Below the pieces are notes generated by a model. That model did no database searches. It was not told where the DNA came from and worked only from the letters and a program-made list of their open reading frames with translations. A stretch of DNA of 64,000 nucleotides from Adineta ricciae (lineage: Eukaryota > Rotifera > Eurotatoria > Adinetida > Adinetidae), in assembly GCA_905250025.1 (NCBI GenBank), contig CAJNOJ010000019.1, forward strand, positions 186,001 to 250,000, written 5' to 3'. Each line of letters begins with the position of its first letter. Within the stretch, counting starts at the first letter, position 1. Made by a program: the position numbers and the translations under genes. Shown piece after piece: positions 12,181 through 25,498 of the stretch.

Positions 12181-13209
12181 CTATGTTTTCAATAGAGTTT
12201 TCGCTCGTTTATTGGCACCTTCGATACGCACTTGACTGATCTCCGTCTGAAACGAATAACGATGGTTACAAATCATAACAATGCCGTTCGAATCTTACTT
12301 TGCCCTTAATACGATCGATTTGATTATTTTGATTTTCAATTTCATTGCCCATATCACACGCCATATTTCGCAGATTTCCAATCATTGTACTGACCTGCTG
12401 AAGATTGTCTTCCATTTCGTTTTCTCGTGCATCGCCGGTAATTCTAGACGAATGTGAAGTGTGTATGAGAATGTTTCTGCTTTGAATTTTACTTTTGGAT
12501 ATAGCCAGAGCCTGGCCCAACGCCGTTCTGTGCAACGATTTGGCGAGGGCCCGATGAATTCACTTTACCATCATCATTACCTTTGAATGTTTTACTATAT
12601 GCTGCACTTTTTTCGACATTTTTCGATCTAAAAATTTCACAATTCACCTAAATTACCTACAAAAATTCCTTTCATCCTACTTTTTCCATGGAAGTACGCA
12701 CAGACCACAGCATTTCTCCAAGCCTTCCAGATTCTTCTCTGCATCACGCATCTCAGCATTAATGCGATCCATACCCGAATCGATAGCATCAAGTTGTTCT
12801 AAGGAAAAAAATAACATACATATTCAAGTCCTTCTCCGTCTTGATAATCTTTACGACTTACCCCCTTGTTCATCAAGCATAACTAATGTTCGAATGCCAG
12901 CCTCTTTACTCTAAAACGAACGGGTACATTCCAAAGATCGTGGACATTTCTCCGAAGGAAAGCGCATACCTCTTCACAAAGAGTAAGCATTCGTCGAGTT
13001 GATTCCAGCGACTAAAGAGCAAATGCATCATCAACAATCGAATTAGTCTTATAAAACTAATCAAATTTAAACGTGAAATTCAAACTTGTAAGTACCTCAT
13101 GTACAGTCTGATCGATAGCCAACACGATTTGTTCTTCTTCAGTAAGTAATCTCGGTAGTTCACCACTATTAGTGGTATTAGCCGTATTCAATGAGAACGG
13201 TAAGACCAT
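12181..13209 (-). CDS. SNAP25: SNAP-25 (Qbc-SNARE)
   Basis: Plasma-membrane SNARE that pairs with syntaxin and synaptobrevin in vesicle fusion. Read on the minus strand in short exons: N-terminal Qb helix ([20 protein letters not shown], then [15 protein letters not shown] and [17 protein letters not shown]), a Cys cluster CCGLCVLP for palmitoylation, a linker, then the Qc helix ([45 protein letters not shown]) and a last exon [21 protein letters not shown]. These match SNAP-25 along the whole length. The cysteine motif has three Cys where vertebrate SNAP-25 usually has four. Start ATG is at 13207-13209 and stop at 12181-12183. The apparent open frame 12266-12535 runs through an intron; the splice joins GSGYIQK to ITGDAREN. 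Confidence 0.93.
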
Positions 13210-15867
13210 AGTTCAGATAGACAAAGGAATTTGCTCGTCTTGTTTCTTTTTGTTTTCAAATAGTTTTACATTTTAGAAAGAAGAGAAGAAAAAGAAGGTT
13301 GTAGATATTTAATGATTGCTTTAAAAGAAAGAAGAATAGTAAACGCTGTAGTTCACACGTTTACTTGCTGTCGATTGATGTCGGAAGTTAGAGAAGGGGA
13401 GCATTGTGGAGTACGACAAAGTTTTCTTTCTTTGAACATCATCGAAAAGAGAAAAAGAAACAAATACAAGTAGTTCATTTCCGGAAATCGTCATCAGTCG
13501 TCTTACTGATAAGAATAAGCTGCATTTAACAAAAGAGAGGGAGAGAGAGAGAGCAAATGACGACAAACAATTCATGTTTTCTTCTGATTACATGAAAAGG
13601 AGGAATCAATCGAAATGTTCATTGTTCTTTCATGTTGTCACATCATCCAAAGATGAGCTTAAACTATTGTTTTTACTTCAATTCTCCGAGGAAATACAAA
13701 ACTTGTCGTTGTCATAATTATTTTCCAGAAAAATTTTGTGTTTGACCGTACACATGAGAAAAAGAAAGAAAAGCGAAAAAAGATTGAGCACAACTGGCAA
13801 ATAGACTGACGTATACATATATTTATATAAGAACATCGCGTAAAGTAAATAGTTGAAAAGAATTTTCAATGACTTTCTTTTCCTTTCCTTTTGTATTTGC
13901 ACTGAAACAATCAAATGCCTCCGGCCGGTGCTTTCCGTTCTTCTCTTCTTCTATGCACTTCACTAATATGTTTGCTTTCATTGATCAGAATAAAAACGAG
14001 AACACTCTTCACTACTCACTTCATTTGTTGTTTGATTGATTTGCATTTGAATCGTGGATAATTCATTACGCATAGTTTCGTCGTTCATCTTGTTTTTCTG
14101 CTCTCACAATCGACTTGCGTGCAAATGGGCTTTTCGTATTATCTAGAAAACGCCAAAACGAACTTTTCCTCTATGAATAGAAGGATCGAATCGACAGAAA
14201 AAAAGAATGTCTCATATTGATATGATCTAATGAGTATTTGTTTTCATGTTTATCGACGATTGAGTAGTTCTTCACTGTCATTGGTATCCGTTTCGAACAA
14301 ATATATTTATATGAAGTGGCCTCTATGCCTCTTGATGTCTGCCCAACTGATAATATGATTGGAAGATTAATCAAATATTCATATTTTCATTATCCGCATA
14401 TTATATTGACTTACATGTAAATATAACGAAAGGGGACGCTACTTGTTAATATTAGTTCTCCTCGCTGACAAAGATCGGTTGCGTTTAGTTTTCATATAAA
14501 AGAAATTTTTCAGTGAATTCTTAGAATGTATGTATGGAACAGAAGTTGTTACAAAGTCTGATTAGCAAATGGCGTCGACAGTTGTTCGATCTACTCAAAA
14601 AGGTTTCATATTTCACATACAAAAAGATCTTGTCGCATGACATGCATAAGTAAGAGACTTTTCAGGAGATAAGAGTTTGTTTTTCCATAATTTATTATGG
14701 TGTGAAAATAGAATAACTTCTTGTTTTTATTGGCTTTTCCTTCGAAAATAATAATGATTCTTTATATTAGTCATTTCGGAAATGTTGTCAACGTTTGATG
14801 AGAATTGGGACAAAATGGGATATTTGCTCGATTTCAATAGCTTTACTCGAGAGAGAAAACCACATTGTAAATGTGTAGAATGTTGAATCGAGCACATCTG
14901 TTAGTTGTTTTTTTTCCAGGAACTATGACAATATGTGATGTTATTCCGATTTTATTGCGTATGTATTTCGCAATAAGTGTAATTTCATTCGAGAAGTAGT
15001 GATGAATATTTAGTGATTGATTAATTTTGATCGTATCAATGTTGATAAGGATACTTTGCTGTCAGCTGTCATTGACAGACTCATCTTTGATTTCAAATCA
15101 TTATCTGATCATCCGTGTTGGTTACTTTTCGAGTTTTTCTGTCAACGATGAAGTAATCTGGGTAATTGCTGAGGTAATAATATGAAATAACGGAAGCGAA
15201 CACACTTCAAGGTGGAAAAATGAGTCAAGCGCATGACATGGACAAGAAACGAACGATTTTTCCTTTCGACACGGAAATTTGTCTATCGTCATTGCGTTAA
15301 ATGATTCATTTGGTTGGTATCGTTCAACAAAATCAGCGATCAGACACTCATGAACGAAGGAGATGATATTCTGATACGAAATTGCATGACAAATAAATTG
15401 ATACGTACAACAAAACTATTCGTACTACGCTCTTCTAATGAGGTGCGTAACAATTACGATCGAACATAGAGTATCCACGTCATGACCAAAATTACTCGGC
15501 AAAAAAATATTATTTTATTACTTGACGTAGGAGGATCGATTAGACAATTATCGAAGATGATATACGAATACGTACGAAGTACATCAACTTGAGTTTTAAT
15601 CAGGAGAAGAATCCACGTTACAGATTGACGATCGATATCGAAATAGAGAATACCTAAACGATCTGTGTGTATCACATGACATTGCATGACGAGATATTTT
15701 CTCATACTCTCTATTTCAAACTGATTCTTTCGCAATGATTCACCTTTTTCACATATCGTACATAGGTAATTTACGAAGCATATAAACATCATGATACTTG
15801 TCATATAGATTCATTAAGCATACATTATCTTACACATTCGAAACAGTTTCTTTTATAGATAAGAACG
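13210..15867. other. intergenic, divergent promoter region
   Basis: 2.7 kb between the divergent SNAP-25 and B-box/NHL genes. No coding region was supported. GA/CT-rich tracts occur (a short GAGAGA run near 13540). A pyrimidine tract ending in AG at 15858 lies 9 bases upstream of the NHL gene's start codon. Confidence 0.5.
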
Positions 15868-17358
15868 ATGGTCGGGAAAACGTCTTGTGCTGTATGTAGT
15901 AAAAGTAACGGTGTGTGGAAATGCCAAGGCTGTTCACAAGCATTTTGCTCTGAACATGTGAACTATCATCAACAAGAATTAGCTGAACAAATGGACGTTG
16001 TTGAAAATGAACGCAATCTTATTCTACAGATTCTCACTGAACACACGGCGACATTCGAAAAAGATGCAATGATAGAAAGAATCAATCAATGGGAAAGAAC
16101 ATCCATTGAGACCATTCGACGAGAAGCGACTGACGCACGATTGATGGTATCAAAACACGCGATTGAACGTATAGATGAACTGAAAAGTCGCTTGCAGAAG
16201 CTAACGGAAGATCTAAGAATCAATCGAAACGAGAATAATTTTCACGAAACAGATCTCTACCGATGGAAGGCCGATTTAACGCAATTGAAAAATGACGTAC
16301 AAAGTAAATTAATCAAGATGAAAATTTCAAAAGATTCTACGCCGCTTGTTTACAAGATCATTCTCGAACCTACAGGTAAGCGATGATTGTAACGCTTATT
16401 AAAATGACATATTTTTGTTTATATTCTAGTGCCGGAGATATCAAAGTCAGAGTTACCCTCTTCACCAGTGGGAAACTACAAGAGATGGTCACGAAACGGT
16501 ATAACTATCGCCGGTGAACAAGAGTCAGGATGTCGAATTACTCAGTTTTGTAATCCAGTGCGAATCTGCATGGATGATAATAATCAAACGCTGTATATTG
16601 TTGATCATTGGAATAATCGTATTATGAAATGGAAATCAAATGCTATGTGCGACATCAATTCTGACCAAAGATTAGATCAATTGAATCGTCCAGGAGACAT
16701 TATTATCGACGAATTAAACGATAGTTTAATTATTAGTGATGTCGGCAATCGACGAATAGTACAATGGCCACGTCATCAAAATGAACCGATCAAAGTAATC
16801 ATTTCAGATATTGTATGCCAAGGTTTAGCTATGGATAATTGTGGCAATCTTTATGTGTCCGATTATGAGCGACATGAAGTAAGACGATGGCAAATAGGTG
16901 ATGTTCGAGGAGTATTAGTTGCTGGTGGTAATAAGCGTGGCAGTGGCTTGAATCAATTAGATTCACCGACAGGTATCTTTGTTGACCATGAACAATCAGT
17001 TTATATTGCCGATTATTTTAACCATCGTGTAATGAAATGGAAAGAGGGCAGTCAAGAAGGAACAATCGTTGCTGGAAGTCAGACTGAAGGGAATGGCTTA
17101 GCACAATTATCTGGTCCGAATAGTATTCTTGTTGATCAATCTGACACTATCTACATCGCCGATACAAATAATCATCGAGTTATGCGTTGGTTAAAAAATG
17201 CATCACAAGGCACTGTAGTGGTTGGTGGTCATGGACATGGTGGGCAATCCAATCAACTTTATAATCCTCGAGGATTATTAATGGATCGAGAGAATAACCT
17301 CTATGTTGCCGATAGTTCGAATCATCGAATACAGAAATATCGGATTGAATCAAGTTGA
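15868..17358 (+). CDS. B-box / coiled-coil / NHL-repeat protein (TRIM-like, no RING)
   Basis: Two exons (15868-16375 and 16430-17358). Residues about 5-40 form a B-box-like zinc module (CAVCSKSNGVWKCQGCSQAF, CSEHVNYH). Residues about 40-160 are a charged coiled coil. The second exon is a six-blade NHL beta-propeller with repeats such as LYIVDHWNNRIMKW, VYIADYFNHRVMKW, IYIADTNNHRVMRW and LYVADSSNHRIQKY, alternating with GTIVAG-type strands. NHL propellers bind protein or RNA. No RING finger precedes the B-box, so E3 ligase activity cannot be assumed. Proteins of this layout are, in my recollection, very numerous in bdelloid rotifers, which supports the taxon guess. Substrate unknown. Confidence 0.88.
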
Positions 17359-17572
17359 TTTGATCGAAACATGTTACTGTACCGTTTTTTTCTTCATTTT
17401 GTGTGTTTCTAGTATGCTCAAATAATAAATGTCATATACGCTAGAGAATTCAAAAAGCTGTTTTCATTGTTGAATCTTTCGATCAGCCCGTATATTTACA
17501 TGTGTACTTTGTTCTAGTTTCGTATTTAACCAGCAAAACAGAGTTTAGAAGAAAAATCAGAAAACCTCCATG

Positions 17573-20270
17573 CTAATGTGATGCCTGATGATGCCCATTG
17601 GGTTTCCAATGGTCTTCGATTAATTTACAGAGAATTTCTTTTGTTATCGGATTGTTCAGCGCTTCGATTGCTCCTAAACAGAAATTCAAGATTAATGGCC
17701 TAGCTATTAGGCTCTCTTACCAAAAGCCGTTTCTAGAATAAGTGAAAAAGGATAAAATATTGAGTAATTCGGGCGAAGGAATTATCCTACCTTTTGCATT
17801 GGGAAAAGATTTGTCTGTCCGTTCACGATGAAAGTGCCATTCGCCTTTATAGAAAGAACATTCTATTATTTTATTGTCATACTGACGGAGACTCGGTGTG
17901 AAGCGCATATATGTGAACGGCGTTGCCAGACCATTGACATACAACGAGGCTTTTTTTTCGGCTAATTGTCTGTAACGAATTGAAATATAGTTGATTGAAA
18001 AGGAAACACAATGTCAATGTTTCAACATACCCCATCCGTTGTTCTTGAACAATTTTTAGACGAAAATCAATCGTATTGTCTTCCTTCCATTTCAGTACGC
18101 GCGGTGAACGTCCTGGTGTGTAAGGCTAAAACGTGATACGAAAAGATGATGCTTCGATCAATGAAAGTCATCTGATTTGATCTTACATCTGCTTCAGGTT
18201 GAAAGATCAGACCATCAACTTCATGAGCAATTTGTGCTCGGAATTTTGGTCCAACTAACTAGAAATAGAATATAAACAAATAGAAGATTGCTTTCGACAT
18301 GTTTACAAACACTTGACAACGACTGAAAACTTTACTCTTACCTTTTGCACATTGGATAAATCCCAAAAATCCTTGTTTCGTATGGAAAATGGATCTTGAC
18401 TCCGATCAATCAGACCTTTCGTGATTGCTTTGTTCCGTACATCAATTATACGGCGTATGATATCAAGTCGTTCGCGAAATGGTTTCTTGCCAACATTGTC
18501 ATTCTAAACATTCACAGGTCAAATCTCCTTATACATATGTCTTTCATTATTTTGTTCATTTACTTCATAAACAACTATATCATAGATTAGAAATCTCGGA
18601 TATTTCGTGCCATTGACATCGTCGATCACCAATTCCTAAATTGCGGAACATCCACTATACTGTTGAGCACAAATAAAGTTATATACCCCATCGACAAGTG
18701 TATCCCTTAGATGGCGTGTGCAATCAGCATCGAATGGAAAACGTATATGGCTGATTTCGAACACGGTGTTGTCGCGATCGAACATATAAATTTTGTGTTC
18801 GTCTTCAATCAACATCATATAGCTGTAGAGGAAAGCTTGCTGAGATCTGAAACAACGATTGTTCGTTGGAACTCACCGTGTTCCATCAGCTTTCCAGCTG
18901 ACCATATATGGAGATTGTACAATAGTCATATAATTGGTAATATCCATCGATACCGGCTGTGATCCGGGAAAACCTCGTCTATACAAAAAGTTAGATTTGA
19001 CAAAAGAGAGATAAGGTATTTACCGATTCCACTCGCACATTCGCTGACACTTTAGTTGAATAGGAGTCATGGCCGATTGAAGGGATACAACCGTCACTCC
19101 CGGAAGGCTAACAGCAAATTGTGGAATTTTCTTCTATTGAAATAAATAGAAACTGTTCGAATCTTGCTTTCATTATGCAAATAGAATTCCTTACTGGAGT
19201 ATCTCCTTGAAATCGTTTATTAGACATTTCACCCGTACTACTGTGTGGTCGTTTAACTCCACCGCTGGCCACTGGTCGTTCGTTTGGTTCATCTTCATCT
19301 TCACTATTGGCTACAAACAAAAATTCCGTTCGATCTTCATATATTCGACGGAAACTTCTCGTCTTACTGAGACACCATGCTGGTCGGGGAGGTGCAGGTA
19401 TAGTCGTGGCACTTTCATCACCGTATCTTCGCAGCAATTCATTTAAATAATCTTGTTTGTAAATTCCTGGTTCGCGTGCTTTAGCAAATATATCAATTGC
19501 CGCATCGATACTGAAATCAGACAGCTTTGTAGTCTATGGATGATTCAATTCTCTTACCTCATGTCGTGTTCACGGCACAGATATATACAGATAAGAAATC
19601 CTGTTCGATTAAAACCATGTGTACAATGAACACCTAGACGATATGGAACATTTCCTTTCGATTAGATGAACACTCAAGGAAACAAAGCGAACCAATGATT
19701 TTGGTAGGATTCTGCTCAAAGAATCTATTGCAGACATTTATAAAACGATCGATTTGTTCATCACTCGGCGTTTCACCGTGTCTGAAAGCAAAATTGTACA
19801 TCACATATAGATGATTTATTCGTTTGATCACTTTGGCTATTCTTTTACCCGCGACACCGAATCTTTTCATATTGAATGTTTTTCTTTTCGAATTCTACTT
19901 GACTCCTATAAAATCTTTCTGTATTCGTCAAATCAATAACAAGACCGAGAGTTTTCTACATGAATTAGCATTGTCATGCTTGTAATCAATAAAAGAAGCA
20001 AACATACTTGTTCAGTCTTGCAAGTACTGATCATTAGCGCGCATGTCCAACGTTGACCGAGACTGACTTTCTCTTTATACCGATCATCAAGTGGTGTTTT
20101 GCATGCCACAAACTTATCTATGAAAATAACAAATCGAGATACTACTAGAAATGCTCGTATTGTCCAGTACCGGCAATAACACTTGATTTTCTTGGGCAAT
20201 CTAACCATCGCGGTGGTAGGGCGGTGAGATCGTATCGATTGATCGATGAAGAAGCGGCATTTGTGGCCAT
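17573..20270 (-). CDS. RNGTT: mRNA-capping enzyme (triphosphatase + guanylyltransferase)
   Basis: Bifunctional nuclear enzyme that removes the gamma phosphate from nascent mRNA and adds GMP. The N-terminal part shows [27 protein letters not shown] and the phosphatase loop [12 protein letters not shown] (Cys nucleophile, near 19600). The C-terminal part shows [11 protein letters not shown] and the lysine active site SWKADGTR (near 18890), then [56 protein letters not shown] and a C-terminal OB-fold part ([14 protein letters not shown]). All are in the animal order. About a dozen short introns. Start ATG 20268-20270 ([20 protein letters not shown]); stop 17573-17575. Transcribed divergently from the IDH gene 415 bases away. 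Confidence 0.93.
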
Positions 20271-20685
20271 TAGGAAGATGAAAAACAGATTATGTCTGTT
20301 TTCGACAAGATATTCGATAATTTACAACATATCATCACAAGAAGAACGGCTCATTTCTGATTGATTCCTACCATTTTATTAATGTACGTCCGTTGCCTTC
20401 ACAGTGATGTAGAGTGCAGCACAGTAGCTGACCTAGTTCTTCCTCATGTATAGGTACACAGACAGACAGATAAATACAAGATGTTTTTCAAACGATTTGT
20501 TGATTCACTACTTCGTTCGTCTAGTAGATCCAATCGCAGTCGATTAAAATATTGTTTTCTATAGAGCGAGACACGTCGACAGACGAACTTCAGTGCTTCA
20601 CTGTCGAATTGTTTTTCTCCTTGATGCATTTCTTATCGTAGTTGTTTTGCTGTTGTAGAAAGTTTAACCCACGATTGCTCGTACA
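20271..20685. promoter_or_regulatory. shared 415-bp divergent promoter region
   Basis: Short space between the start codons of two housekeeping genes on opposite strands (capping enzyme and isocitrate dehydrogenase). It must contain both promoters. No TATA box was convincingly identified. An acceptor-like tract (GTTGTTTTGCTGTTGTAG) ends 27 bases before the IDH ATG. Confidence 0.45.
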
Positions 20686-22588
<1,903 letters not shown>

Positions 22589-23079
22589 GACAATCACAAC
22601 CAACAGCCGGCCAACTTGGGTGATGCATTCCTAGAAGAAAAACATCATCTTTCACAATACAATTTTTTTCTATCCGTACTGTCCACTCCTTCCTTTCTAA
22701 CTATTCTTTTGCTTTTTTCTTAGATACATTTTATATGAAAGAGAATAGCTTGGTTTTTCTTTGTGTCAAACAATTAATAAAGACTTAGGATATCTCAAGA
22801 AGAGCCCATTCGATATTCGATCTGATCATGTTGACAACTTTTTTTAATCATTTAGTATAATAAAATAGTTTATCACATTGCACAAGCATTCGAAACAATG
22901 ATATTCATCTGGTGACCCATACCATTTGTCTTTTCTGTCACTCTTTATATTTGCAGATATGATGTTGCTTTTCGCTTTGTAAATTTCTTATTGGTACATA
23001 GATCATCCATTTAAACGTTTCGTTCACCTTTCTTCGTTCATTCATTCATCATCATTCCAAACGTGACTCGTATACCATC
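22589..23079. other. intergenic, 3' UTR of IDH and promoter of SMIM15-like gene
   Basis: AT-rich sequence containing AATAAA-like signals (for example near 22775). No gene seen. Confidence 0.5.
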
Positions 23080-23372
23080 ATGTTCTCCATTGATTGGCAT
23101 CAAAAATTTATGGATATTGTCGTCTATGCAGGTATTTAACTTTCATTCTTCTGACGTAATTCACAAGTCCTTTCCCTTTTTCGTTGTTAGCGACCAATCC
23201 TTGGCAATTTCTTTATTACGTCTTTATGTTTTTAACACCAATGTTTATTATATCGGGTTATTTAGCTTATCGGTTAGCAAAAGATATCGACCGAGCTGAA
23301 AAAGCTAAACGTGCGAAATCTCAACAGAAAACAAACATTGCTAAAGTTCGCCGGCACGCAAAACACGAGTGA
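23080..23372 (+). CDS. SMIM15: small integral membrane protein 15-like
   Basis: Two exons: 23080-23131 (MFSIDWHQKFMDIVVYA) and a second that begins after the AG near 23191 and ends at TGA 23370-23372, giving about 77 residues. One membrane segment (FLYYVFMFLTPMFIISGYLA) is followed by YRLAKDIDRAEKAKRAK and a basic coil QQKTNIAKVRRHAKHE. Length, single membrane helix, the LTP(L/M)F motif and the Lys/Arg-rich ENIAK-type tail match animal SMIM15. The molecular role of that family is not established. Convergent with the neuropeptide gene. Confidence 0.8.
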
Positions 23373-23589
23373 TGAACCACGGCATCTGGTGCTTGCTTAG
23401 TGTACCTTTTTCTTTTAATTTTCTGCAATACAGAACAATAACAACAATGAGCACGAAAGAATTTTTTATGATAAATAAAAAGCGAGAATTCCATAGGAGA
23501 TTTCATTTTTATTTTCTTCGATGTCGTCTATGAGAAAGAAAATGAGAGAAAGTTGCAAAGACGATGGATCATTGTTCGCATTGCATGTT

Positions 23590-23946
23590 TCATTTGCCGA
23601 AATAACTCGGAGGACGTAACGATGCGCGTTTGCCAAATGGTCGAAGTGAGGCACGTTTTCCAAATGGTCTTAATGATGCTCGTTTGCCAGTGAATGGTCG
23701 AAGCGATGCTCGTTGATACACAACAACAGGACGAAGCGATGCACGACGATAAACATCAACAGATTCATCGGTATCTTCTTCAGGGCTGAATTCCGAAATA
23801 TGTTCTTGTTGTTCACTTGATTCAGCATTGGTACACCAAAGAAGAACTAAAGATGAGTTTTTCAAAAGACGATGCCTCTGACAGATGATCTTACCCAGAG
23901 AAAGAATGACACAAATGAATAAGAGTGGATATTTGGTACTGTACAT
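23590..23946 (-). CDS. neuropeptide precursor with ASLRP-type amidated peptides
   Basis: Secreted peptide precursor. The N-terminus is a signal peptide: MYSTKYPLLFICVILSLG joins VLLWCTNA once a 48-base GT-AG intron (GTAAGATC...TCTTTAG, about 23844-23891) is removed. The open frame also runs through the intron because 48 is a multiple of three. After an acidic spacer (SSEQQEHISEFSPEEDTDES) come five ASLRP repeats, mostly bounded by basic residues: ASLRPVVVYQR, ASLRPFTGKR, ASLRPFGKR twice, and ASLRPPSYFGK at the C-terminus. GKR and the final GK are amidation/cleavage signals, predicting ASLRPF-NH2 (two copies), ASLRPFT-NH2 and ASLRPPSYF-NH2. The mature protein is about 102 residues with the intron removed. 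I do not recognise the peptide family. The -RPF-NH2 ending loosely recalls FMRFamide-like or short NPF peptides, but this is not established. Confidence 0.85.
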   Translation of the reverse strand: MYSTKYPLLFICVILSLGKIICQRHRLLKNSSLVLLWCTNAESSEQQEHISEFSPEEDTDESVDVYRRASLRPVVVYQRASLRPFTGKRASLRPFGKRASLRPFGKRASLRPPSYFGK

Positions 23947-25498
23947 CTTGTTTTTTTTTTGTTCTTGGAAAATTATCTACTAAATCTGAAATCAAATAAT
24001 AAGAGTTTTATCTATTTGATTTACAATCGTTTATATATGTATGTCTATATGGTAATGCGGGGGTTTTCATGTCTGGAATTCATCATCACTAATAAATAGT
24101 GTTGCTCATCCTAGATTTATGATACATTCCTTCTCTTCTCTTCCTCTCGTTGAATCATTTATTGAAAATAGATAACAGAGAGAGGCGAGAACAGGGTGAG
24201 TTTGATCTAGTTACAACTAATGTTTTTGTTTTTTTTCGACATCGCCCATGCTTATTATACCAACCATGATTGAACATTTCCGGTATTATTCACGATTTTC
24301 TAGTTAGTTCTAGGCGACCTATTTTGTATTCGAATTCACCATTCATTATCTTGAGTAGATAGATTAATAAACTACAAGGAGAGAAAATAAGAACGGTATA
24401 CATACGTCTCACGTAGAGATAGAAAATCAATCATAAAATATATGAAAAAAAGAAGGAATACTGAGGCGATCAAGACATAAAAAACATTTGTTCGTATTTT
24501 TCTTCTGATCTCCAAGGAAAAAAATCACTAATAAATTGCGATTTACATTTGACCGTACTTACCATCTCTTCTTTGTCATTCGAGATAAGAGACAATCATG
24601 TTAATATGCGCTTTCTATATGAATAAGTAGATCTGAAGGAATCGTCTGTATTGTTTCGGCAATCGATGACGTAAATTTCTCGACAAGGAAAAACAACCGC
24701 GATTCGAAAAAGAAGAATGTGATAGAAATATGTAATTCTTTCACAGACAGCAAGCTAACGAATCGTCTCGATGTTCTTTGATTGAATAGAGAACATAGGT
24801 TTAGATAATATTGTTTTCTTCGAATGTAATCAAATAAATGAAACACTTTTTGAATGTACCTATCGTTTGTTGGAGGAGGCGAACATTAGTATGGAAGGAT
24901 TTCGATTAGAAAATGTTCTTGAAACAATGTCCTCAATATTGATCTTTTCGCCATTTCATAATTGCTTCTTTGAGACGCGTTTGTCGGCATACAAAGTAGA
25001 GACAGTGTGGAAATTGTCTGGATAATATTTCTCATTGTGATGTCACAAATGAATAGAAGTAGAGTACGATCAGCTCGAGAGAAAATGGACTTTCAACTAG
25101 AAATTCATATTCCTTCGTCAAACTAACAGTTGATCTTGATGTGTCTCTTAATTTGAACTTCGTGTTCGCTCATTTACATAGATATTGCCTTATCATGATC
25201 TATTCGAATTGTGTTACGATTATTCCAATGCTATAATCCAGAATGATCTCTAGCGACCTCTCTCTCTCTGTCAAAATGAATAATCAATGATCCATTATGT
25301 AATTATCTTGACGTATGTATATGATCTGATGTAGTATGGTATTTCTTTATTCGAAATGAAATTTCAATTGAAAATGTTCCGTTGTCAAGGTTTTCTATAG
25401 AGATGCTGATCAGAATGGCATACAAACATAACTTGGACACTCTTGAAGAATTCTTTGCCAAGGTGTGTTTTTGTTAGAATTCTGTACTATATATACCA
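23947..25498. other. intergenic, divergent promoter region
   Basis: 1.5 kb between the neuropeptide (-) and tektin (+) genes. No coding sequence supported; AT-rich with a short CT run near 25257. The distal part may hold a 5' UTR exon of the neuropeptide gene. Confidence 0.5.

Noticed and set aside
15454-15804. Minus-strand 116-codon frame upstream of the NHL gene
   Set aside because: No recognisable motif; sits in an AT-rich divergent promoter region. A real small gene cannot be fully excluded.
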